Shown here in pieces: positions 1 through 5,566 of a stretch of 5,835 nucleotides of DNA (position 1 is its first letter; the number at the start of each line of letters is the position of its first letter). The position numbers and the translations under genes are program-made. The stretch lies in assembly GCA_002352365.1 (NCBI GenBank), contig DEIJ01000132.1, positions 2,361-8,195 of the forward strand, read 5' to 3'. The notes below the pieces were generated by a model. The model made no database searches. It was not told the DNA's origin and was given only the letters and a program-made list of their open reading frames with translations. The stretch is from Dehalococcoidia bacterium UBA2777. Its GTDB lineage: Bacteria; Chloroflexota; Dehalococcoidia; UBA2247; UBA2777.

Positions 1-443
1 TGTCCGGGCACATGGATAATCCGAAGCCCACCAAGACACGGGAGGAACTCGCCATCATTGAGTAATTGGTCTACCTTTACCGTAGGAAGGGGCACGAAAT
101 ACATTAACCTATCAAGGAACCAACCCTGTACTCCTTCAAGGTTAGGGCTTAAGTAAACATCCCCGTTTCGGGTTATTTCGGCATCGGCGGGATGTAACAT
201 GATCTTCGCCGCAGTCTGGGCACTGAGTTCTCCGACACTGCCGGCATGATCGATATGGTTGTGAGTGATGATAATCCGATTTAGCTCAGCCGGTGCCCTT
301 CCTATTCTGGTAATATAAGCTAAAATCCTTTTCCCGTTACCGGGCAATCCGGTGTCAATTAAGGTCAATGTGTCATCGACCAGTAAATAAACATTAGCCC
401 CTCTTACTCTTTCTATTCGGTGCACCTGGGGGATAATTTCCAT
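1..443 (-). CDS. Metallo-beta-lactamase-fold hydrolase, N-terminal part (3' end beyond window)
   Basis: Reading down from the ATG at 441-443 gives 147 codons without a stop, and the frame runs off the left edge, so the C-terminal half is missing. The N-terminus has the usual beta strands of the fold, with NVYLLVDD at residues 17-24 and LIDTG at 28-32. The zinc-binding motif THNHIDHAG (residues 60-68) carries the canonical HxHxDH. The visible end, IIHVPG followed by a partial codon CA., fits the next metal ligand in the family's VPGHT motif. An in-frame TAA directly precedes the ATG, so no longer start is possible. There is no recognisable Shine-Dalgarno sequence in the 59-base gap to the upstream gene. 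The family includes glyoxalase II-like thioesterases, lactonases and other hydrolases. The substrate cannot be assigned; thioester hydrolysis would suit the acyl-CoA genes upstream, but that is inference. Confidence 0.9.
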   Translation of the reverse strand, partial: MEIIPQVHRIERVRGANVYLLVDDTLTLIDTGLPGNGKRILAYITRIGRAPAELNRIIITHNHIDHAGSVGELSAQTAAKIMLHPADAEITRNGDVYLSPNLEGVQGWFLDRLMYFVPLPTVKVDQLLNDGEFLPCLGGLRIIHVPG

Positions 444-502
444 TTAAGCCGGGTGGGTAACTTAGGGAGAGATTCTTGGCAGTAGCGTCAAGTCACCGGA
501 AG

Positions 503-1183
503 TTAGCACTTTCTCCTGAAGATGGTAAGGAAGCGATCTTCATATTCTGTGAACAGCCCCCACCTCCTCAATTCTGCTTCCAGTTCAGGAGCTTTAGTTT
601 TGTCCCTTTCAATCTCATTGAAGAGTCGCTCAATCGCCCATCTTGCCTGCCGAGGGATGCCGGCAGGGTCGACATCAAACAGTCCCATGTTTTGTAGTTC
701 GAATATGTTATGGCGAAGGGATTTTTCCGTCAACTCATAAGCGAACTTAAGTAGTGAGACATCCCACAGTTCCTCCAAAACACCCTTTATAATCGCTGCC
801 TGGGTGTCCTTTTCTCTATCTATCTTCTCATTAAGTTTATGGATTACCGTTTCTGGTGAATCAGACACGATGTTAAGTTCTTTGGGTTCATTCTTATAGC
901 GATAAAACAGCGCTGTCTCATGAGGGTACTTTTGAATCATATTATTTAAAAACTCCCCTGCTGACTCACTGAAGCCTTCAAGATTAATAAGGTAAGAGGG
1001 GGTCACGATCTTTGGCTTTTCGGCAGTTACCCTCCCCTCTCTCACTGCATTGATTTTCTCCGCCACTTCAGTAAGTAGGTAATAGTAGATATTAGTGGTA
1101 CCGAAGGTAGCTAGGCTTTGTTTAGGCAGCCTTACTATCTCGGTATGTTGTATAACGTATTGTATTCTCTCATCGGCTTCCAT
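503..1183 (-). CDS. Conserved-looking protein of unknown function, about 226 aa
   Basis: I cannot assign a function. The protein is soluble and rich in charged residues, with no signal peptide, no membrane segment and no cysteine-pair metal site. The N-terminal third has an aromatic stretch, TTNIYYYLLTE (near residue 30), and a segment with KPKIVTPSYLINLEGF. The middle and C-terminal parts look mostly helical, with KNEPKELNIV, ELWDVSLLKFAYELT and a tail ending RWGLFTEYEDRFLTIFR. The phrasing resembles hypothetical proteins I associate with Dehalococcoidia, which is memory, not a search. Start choice is ambiguous: TTG at 1184-1186 is immediately followed by ATG at 1181-1183. The GAGGG at 1194-1198 lies 7 bases from the TTG and 10 from the ATG. 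I prefer the ATG. It follows the AsnB-like gene by about 35 bases, so co-transcription is likely. Codon use resembles its neighbours and opposing frames are short, which supports a real gene. Confidence 0.8.
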   Translation of the reverse strand: MEADERIQYVIQHTEIVRLPKQSLATFGTTNIYYYLLTEVAEKINAVREGRVTAEKPKIVTPSYLINLEGFSESAGEFLNNMIQKYPHETALFYRYKNEPKELNIVSDSPETVIHKLNEKIDREKDTQAAIIKGVLEELWDVSLLKFAYELTEKSLRHNIFELQNMGLFDVDPAGIPRQARWAIERLFNEIERDKTKAPELEAELRRWGLFTEYEDRFLTIFRRKC

Positions 1184-1219
1184 CAAGAACCATCCCTCAA
1201 ATCAAAAAACTATCACTTA

Positions 1220-2155
1220 CTATAATACAGAAAAACCACAGCAATGGCAATGATAAAATCCGCAAGGAATCCCGGCACCGCAGCCAGGGCATTTCATCTC
1301 ACCAGGCGCAGGTTGGGGAATCTCACCGACCACAGCTCTATATACTTCGTAGCAAAAAAGTTGCTCCTTTTCTGCTCCTTCGATAAGCTTTAAGTTGTAT
1401 CGGTGAGCTTTTTCCTCCAGCTCAGCATCGGAAATCCTTGAGTTAAACACCTCTCTGAGTTGAATTGCCCCCGAGCCATATTCCATAGCGAGCTTCCCCC
1501 TCCACACAATTCTCCCCGGGAGACAATCTTGAAAAGCTTGGCGCAACACCCACTTGCCATGAGTTTGCCCCTCCCTAACCCCGATCTTGAGGCTTGGCTC
1601 TATTTGTAGAGCAAATTCCCTGACCTTCTCATCCAAATAGGGCTGTTTTATCTGGAGGCCGAGATATTCTCCAAACATGTTTGAGGGGAAACGGGTTGTT
1701 TCATTGAGCTTACGAATGTACTTATCCAGTAAGCTATCACCAAGTTCAAGCATGTAGCTATAACCGCAGAAGAATTCATCGGCACCATCGCCAGTCATAA
1801 CACTTTCTGCCCCTTGCCCCTTGGCCAGCTTGAGAGCAGAGTAAGTAGCTATGTTTGGAATTATCGGGGCGAAACTTTTTAATATCCTTATTATCTGGGG
1901 GAGCGACTGAAGTGCTTCGGCGATAGTAAAGCCTTTGATCTGGTGCTTAAGGCCAAAAATAGCTGCTACCTGTTGGGCATATTCTATGTCAGGAGCTCCG
2001 CTCCCCTCAAGCCTCACGGTTAAGGCCTCTGTTTTGGGGGATAAAGCAGCCAAGATACTCGAATCTAACCCTCCCGAAAGGAGCAAAACATCAGCTTTGT
2101 TCCTCTCCACCGCCTCAGCCAACCTATCTTTCAATTGAGAACAGAGATCACCCAA
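1220..2155 (-). CDS. Stand-alone asparagine-synthetase-like ATP-pyrophosphatase with C-terminal zinc-ribbon-like tail
   Basis: This 311-residue protein matches only the synthetase half of AsnB-type enzymes, which adenylate a carboxylate with ATP and then transfer an amine. The PP-loop SGGLDSS sits near residue 27, so there is no room for the N-terminal class II glutaminase domain and its Cys-2 nucleophile. Other family landmarks follow in order: DIEYAQQVAAIFGLKH; TGDGADEFFCGY (AsnB enzymes commonly have SGEGADE/SDE here, so Glu is replaced by Asp); PYLDEKVREFA; KWVLRQAFQDCLP; and WRGKLAMEYGSG, whose Lys aligns with the conserved synthetase-domain lysine. The last 25 residues carry C289-x2-C292, C298, C303 and C305-C306, a probable zinc ribbon not found in ordinary AsnB. 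The start is TTG at 2153-2155, overlapping the thiolase stop by 8 bases; an in-frame TAG lies just upstream, so no longer start exists. The ORF ends in tandem TAG-TAA. The substrate and nitrogen (or other nucleophile) donor are unknown. Confidence 0.88.
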   Translation of the reverse strand: MGDLCSQLKDRLAEAVERNKADVLLLSGGLDSSILAALSPKTEALTVRLEGSGAPDIEYAQQVAAIFGLKHQIKGFTIAEALQSLPQIIRILKSFAPIIPNIATYSALKLAKGQGAESVMTGDGADEFFCGYSYMLELGDSLLDKYIRKLNETTRFPSNMFGEYLGLQIKQPYLDEKVREFALQIEPSLKIGVREGQTHGKWVLRQAFQDCLPGRIVWRGKLAMEYGSGAIQLREVFNSRISDAELEEKAHRYNLKLIEGAEKEQLFCYEVYRAVVGEIPQPAPGEMKCPGCGAGIPCGFYHCHCCGFSVL

Positions 2156-3338
2156 TGCTGTTACCGAATATAGCTACGCAGGCTACTTGAGGGGGACCAC
2201 CCAGAGTATGAGATAACCCTATCTTGGGATTCTTCAACTGGCGGCTAGACAGTTCCGCCTTCCCTTGAAGTTGCTTATACACCTCGTAGGTCATCCGTAA
2301 TGCACTGGCGCCAATGGGATGCCCGAATGATTTTAAGCCACCATCGGTGTTTATTGGCAACTCTCCCTCTAGGGTGAAGGTGCCTGCTTCGACATCCTCT
2401 CTCGCTCTACCTTTGGGGCTGAAACCTAAGTCCTCATAGATTAAGAGCTCGGTAATGGTAAAGCAATCGTGAACCTCAGCAAGGTCGATATCTTTGCGTG
2501 GCTGGGTTATCCCTGCTTGGTCAAATGCTTGTCTTGAAGCCACTCGGTTTGCCTCAAATCCAAGCCAATCAAAGCCAGGCCGAAACAGGGGCAACATCTG
2601 ATCCATCGAAAGCCCGATCCCTTTGATATAAATTGGGTTATCCCTGAATTTCTTGGCCAGGTCAGCCCGGGTGATAATAGCTGCTGCTCCTCCATCGCTA
2701 TTCCCGCAACAGTCAAACAAACCCAGTGGCCAGGCGATAATAGGAGCAGCCAGGGCCATATCTTCGGTTATCTCACGGCGAAGATGAGCTTTGGGATGAA
2801 GGCTACCATTATGATGATTCTTCACCGCGATTTTAGCCAATATCATTTTACCCTGCTCAGGGCTCAGCCCGTAGATATAAAAATATCTCGTTGCCAGTAA
2901 GGCAAACGTGCCCGGGGCAGTTCGCCGAATTTCAAGCACTGGATGCTCGCCGCGGCCTGTTCCCAGCCCACCAAAGCCAGTATCCTTCAATTTTTCCACG
3001 CCGATGGCTAGAGCAATATCATACATCCCACAAGCTACTGCGAAGGTGGCATTTCGTAGTGCTTCATGACCTGAAGCACAGGCATTTTCCACCCTGGTAA
3101 TTGGGATATTGCGTAGCTTGAGAGCATTAGCTACTAGGCTTCCCCCGGGGTTTAAGTAACCCACAGTATGGTCAGTACCATACCAAGCTGCCTCAATATC
3201 ATTAGGCCCAATGCCGGCATCTTCATAAGCCTCATAGGCAGCCTCAATAAGCATATCCTCGGCACCTTTATCCCAATTCTCCCCAAACTTGGTACAGCCC
3301 ATGCCTATTATAGCCACCTTATCTTTGATGCCCTCCAT
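2148..3338 (-). CDS. Thiolase family protein (SCP2-type acyl-CoA acetyltransferase)
   Basis: This 396-residue cytosolic protein has the length and motif order of SCP2/archaeal-type thiolases, which make or cleave 3-oxoacyl-CoA. VAIIGMGCTKFG opens the first thiolase half. The nucleophile is Cys87 in ENACASGHEAL. His290 lies in EVHDCFTITELL, the signature of the SCP2 branch, and His340 in GGLKSFGHPIGAS. The C-terminal LSHTLGGPPQVACVAIFG corresponds to the glycine-rich closing loop. All residues expected for catalysis therefore appear present. The ATG follows the stop of the upstream synthase-like/DUF35 gene after 9 bases, with a G-rich Shine-Dalgarno (GGGGGGA) overlapping that stop. The 3' end overlaps the AsnB-like gene. 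In archaea, thiolases of this branch form a complex with a DUF35 protein and HMG-CoA synthase, and this gene order has the same parts. The acyl substrate cannot be deduced; acetoacetyl-CoA is one possibility among several. Confidence 0.93.
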   Translation of the reverse strand: MEGIKDKVAIIGMGCTKFGENWDKGAEDMLIEAAYEAYEDAGIGPNDIEAAWYGTDHTVGYLNPGGSLVANALKLRNIPITRVENACASGHEALRNATFAVACGMYDIALAIGVEKLKDTGFGGLGTGRGEHPVLEIRRTAPGTFALLATRYFYIYGLSPEQGKMILAKIAVKNHHNGSLHPKAHLRREITEDMALAAPIIAWPLGLFDCCGNSDGGAAAIITRADLAKKFRDNPIYIKGIGLSMDQMLPLFRPGFDWLGFEANRVASRQAFDQAGITQPRKDIDLAEVHDCFTITELLIYEDLGFSPKGRAREDVEAGTFTLEGELPINTDGGLKSFGHPIGASALRMTYEVYKQLQGKAELSSRQLKNPKIGLSHTLGGPPQVACVAIFGNSIG

Positions 3339-3347
3339 TTATCCCCC

Positions 3348-4763
3348 CTATCTTATCATCCGGCATTTCCAAAAGTAATTATAAAAACCCCTAGCCTCCC
3401 GAAATCTTCTGAAGGTCATCTCCACTGGCATACCTATCTTGACTTCGCCGGGTTCACAATCTGTCATTAAACAGTAGATTCGGGCATTTCCCTCGGCTGA
3501 CTCCACAATCGTCTGCACCGACGGTGAATCAGGGCCGCCGGCCAGATGATCTAGTGAAAAAGTGAATACCTTACCTGCCTTGTCAGAGAGCTTTACCTCC
3601 TCAAAGTCATCCTTAGCTTGGCAGCCGTAGCATACCCTCTGAATAGGAAAGGAGACAAGGTTGCAGCGCCTACACTTGCTGCCATGGAGATTGAGTGCCC
3701 AACGGTGGGTCCTCCACATTGTAGTCGCTGCTGAATCAATATTGAATAGCTCCGGGGCTTGTTCTATAAGCTGGCGATAGCTTAAGTATTTCTCATAACT
3801 GGGGAGCATTCTCTTTGCCGCCAGCAAATCCTTCACCCTTGGTTTTGGCTGCCTCTCCTTAATCCCCTCAGTCACTTGAAGAATAATAGCATCGCTCCCC
3901 TGGCCATAACTGGCAAGCAGCATCCTCTCTCCCGGCCCTGCTTCATCTAAAGCTGCAGCTAGCATCAGCAGGGGGTGGGCTGCTCCAGTGTTGCCTACCC
4001 CAGTAAGTAAGGGATCTTGGAGTTGGCTCTTGAGATCAAAGCCTAACCGCCCAGCCAGATCGCGCTGACTTCTGACCTCGGGGGCGTAGAGAATAACCTT
4101 AGCCAAATCATTGGGTTTCAAGCCCTGCCTTTTCATAATCCCGGAGATTGCTCGCTCCATGCTCTTAGCGTATCCCTGAGTGAGCACCCATCGCTCCTCC
4201 CAAGAGTGAACAAAATTATCCCTATCAGTCCTCCATACATCGGTAATCTCATCAGAAACGGAATAGGCATCTTCTATGGTAGCGATAACCGAAGATGAGC
4301 CCAAGAGTATGGCAGCGGCACCATCTCCAAAGCTTTGCTCCTGCTCTGACTGGGGAAATCCTAAGCGACAATCGGAGGCGGTCACCAAGACATTTTTGGC
4401 AGAAAGACTTTTGACCGCGTTGTAGGCTGCCCTTAGGGCCGAGGTTCCTGCCCGCAAGGAATTGGCAAAGTCTGAGGTTATGATCTCGCTTGGCAGATCA
4501 ACAGCGGCGGATATTAATGAGGAGCACTGCTTCTCTTGGTAGGGTGAGGTGGTTGAGGCAAAAAATAGCCCGTCCACACTTTGGTGGTCGATTTCTTTAA
4601 CGCAATTGAAGCTAGCCTCCACCGCCATAGTTATGCTATCCTCATCATAGTTGGCTATACTTCTCTCCCCACCTATAGACCGCCCCCCCCACGCCTTGGC
4701 AATAGTATCTCGACTCAGCCTAAACCATGGCACATAAGCCCCATAGGATACAATTCCTAACAT
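3348..4763 (-). CDS. HMG-CoA-synthase-like domain fused to zinc-ribbon/OB-fold (DUF35) domain; catalytic Cys apparently absent
   Basis: The 471-residue protein has two parts. Residues 1-297 follow the HMG-CoA synthase/KAS III fold: GIVSYGAYVPWFRL at the start, SFGDGAAAILLG at 144-155, GVGNTGAAHPLLML at 255-268 and SYGQGSDAIIL near 285-295. Residues about 350-471 are a DUF35 module: a zinc ribbon C364-x2-C367-x10-C378-x2-C381, then an OB-fold beginning GKVFTFSLDHLAGG. Where HMG-CoA synthases carry the acyl-accepting Cys (ACKAGT-like in archaea), this protein reads SLRAGT at 102-107, with Leu103 in place of Cys. The region of the conserved His (FHQPN-like) reads LYAPE at 225-229. The Glu142 region seems retained. 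It is therefore unlikely to make HMG-CoA by the standard mechanism and may be a scaffold or CoA-binding partner of the adjacent thiolase. The start at ATG 4761-4763 is supported by AAGGAG six bases upstream. Databases often label such fusions simply as HMG-CoA synthase. Confidence 0.9.
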   Translation of the reverse strand: MLGIVSYGAYVPWFRLSRDTIAKAWGGRSIGGERSIANYDEDSITMAVEASFNCVKEIDHQSVDGLFFASTTSPYQEKQCSSLISAAVDLPSEIITSDFANSLRAGTSALRAAYNAVKSLSAKNVLVTASDCRLGFPQSEQEQSFGDGAAAILLGSSSVIATIEDAYSVSDEITDVWRTDRDNFVHSWEERWVLTQGYAKSMERAISGIMKRQGLKPNDLAKVILYAPEVRSQRDLAGRLGFDLKSQLQDPLLTGVGNTGAAHPLLMLAAALDEAGPGERMLLASYGQGSDAIILQVTEGIKERQPKPRVKDLLAAKRMLPSYEKYLSYRQLIEQAPELFNIDSAATTMWRTHRWALNLHGSKCRRCNLVSFPIQRVCYGCQAKDDFEEVKLSDKAGKVFTFSLDHLAGGPDSPSVQTIVESAEGNARIYCLMTDCEPGEVKIGMPVEMTFRRFREARGFYNYFWKCRMIR

Positions 4764-4769
4764 GGAATT

Positions 4770-4775
4770 CTCCTT
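4770..4775 (-). promoter_or_regulatory. Shine-Dalgarno site of the synthase-like/DUF35 gene
   Basis: AAGGAG reads on the minus strand six bases before the ATG at 4761-4763. It is the strongest ribosome binding site in the window and fixes that start. It lies in a 124-base gap, so this gene is translated independently rather than by coupling to the gamma-subunit gene. Confidence 0.75.
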
Positions 4776-4887
4776 ATTCCCTCTGCCCTGAAAAGCTGTC
4801 CACTTCCTCTACGGGATAATGGACTAGCTTGGCAAAAGTCAACGCGCAAACTGAGCAGGTGGGCACTATTGATGGGCGCGATGGCGT

Positions 4888-5457
4888 TTATCTCTCGGTT
4901 AGACTTTTGGCTAGCTCCAATCCTCGTCTGAATGCTTCCTTGTTGCGTGTTAGGACGCTTTCTTTCCTCCCGAATCTCTTTTCCATCTCCTGTTCAATGA
5001 GTTCTGCTGGAACTGCTTCGGTTACTCTAATGAAGGTTCCAAGATGGATAAGGTTGCTTGCAGCAGGCCCGCCAAAACTATCGATGGCTATTTCTATTGC
5101 CGGACTGACCAACAGCTTGATATCCTTCCTCTCTTTCTCTTCCCTTAGCCCGCTTTTGTCCACAATCATCAGCCCGCCATAACGCACCCTTGGCTCCATA
5201 ACTTTAAGCTGAGAACCGTCAAACAGCATTACCGCTTGCGCTTGATCCAGTATTGGGGACTTGATCTTTTCATTGGAGAAGATAACAGTACATTCAGATA
5301 ACCCCCCGCGGGGCTGCACTCCATACGAGGGAAGCCAGGACACATACTCATACTGCTGGAAGGCTGCCCAGGCCAGCAACTGCCCCGCCATAAGCACCCC
5401 CATACCACCGAGTCCAGCAATAAGCACCTCATTTCGGGAAGATACTTTCTCCTCCAT
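4888..5457 (-). CDS. korC: 2-oxoacid:ferredoxin oxidoreductase gamma subunit (KorC-like)
   Basis: The 189-residue protein is the full length expected of the small gamma subunit of OFORs, which oxidise a 2-oxoacid plus CoA to acyl-CoA and CO2 and reduce ferredoxin, or run in reverse. The N-terminal GLGGMGVLMAG (residues 15-25) is the family's glycine-rich motif. SYGVQPRGGLSECTV (44-58) is the hallmark segment of KorC/PorG-type subunits, usually SYGPE.RGG. A later GGLMIVDKS and FGGPAASNLIHLG fit the rest of the fold. The symbol indicates the nearest class; the substrate could be 2-oxoglutarate or another 2-oxoacid. ATG at 5455-5457 is preceded by AGGAG five bases away. The upstream neighbour is the beta subunit, so a beta-gamma order is visible, and the alpha subunit presumably lies beyond the right edge. 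The next gene downstream follows after 124 bases. Confidence 0.9.
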   Translation of the reverse strand: MEEKVSSRNEVLIAGLGGMGVLMAGQLLAWAAFQQYEYVSWLPSYGVQPRGGLSECTVIFSNEKIKSPILDQAQAVMLFDGSQLKVMEPRVRYGGLMIVDKSGLREEKERKDIKLLVSPAIEIAIDSFGGPAASNLIHLGTFIRVTEAVPAELIEQEMEKRFGRKESVLTRNKEAFRRGLELAKSLTER

Positions 5458-5462
5458 AATTT

Positions 5463-5467
5463 CTCCT
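5463..5467 (-). promoter_or_regulatory. Shine-Dalgarno site of the gamma-subunit gene
   Basis: AGGAG lies five bases before the ATG at 5455-5457, with a second AGGAG at 5470-5474 further out. It supports the chosen start of the gamma subunit. Confidence 0.7.
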
Positions 5468-5566
5468 CTCTCCTAAACCACCCCAAGAAAACCTTGCGAT
5501 TCTCCCTTGGGACCTCGGCTGAATTTCCAAAAACTTGAAATGGCGAAACGAATTTTTCATGGGGTA

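Noticed and set aside
476..740. Two overlapping plus-strand open frames of about 72 codons
   Set aside because: Both are mainly antisense to the unknown protein at 503-1183, have no credible motifs and overlap each other.
1205..1222. T-run on the minus strand after the AsnB-like gene as an intrinsic terminator
   Set aside because: No GC-rich hairpin precedes the six T residues, and the next gene's ribosome binding site follows at once.
3168..3470. 100-codon plus-strand open frame
   Set aside because: It is antisense to the start of the thiolase gene and the end of the synthase-like gene, both strongly supported.
3348..4763. Reading this gene as a true HMG-CoA synthase of the mevalonate pathway
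   Set aside because: The acyl-Cys position reads Leu103 and the catalytic His region is not conserved, and no other mevalonate gene is in the window.
4816..4842. Sigma-70-like promoter TTGACT / CATTAT on the minus strand
   Set aside because: Spacing is 15 bases and the -10 element matches only 4 of 6 positions, so it is not listed as a feature; it is mentioned only as a possibility for the gap.
4829..5182. 117-codon plus-strand open frame
   Set aside because: It lies mostly antisense to the gamma-subunit gene, whose motifs are clear. Its translation is low-complexity Ser/Leu-rich and matches nothing I recognise.
5229..5486. 85-codon minus-strand open frame
   Set aside because: It is a shifted frame of the gamma-subunit gene; the GLGGMG and SYGVQPRGG motifs are in the other frame.
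5429..5560. Small minus-strand open frame of about 43 codons starting ATG at 5558-5560 in the beta-gamma spacer
   Set aside because: It has no Shine-Dalgarno, its composition is unremarkable, and it runs into the start of the gamma subunit in another frame.
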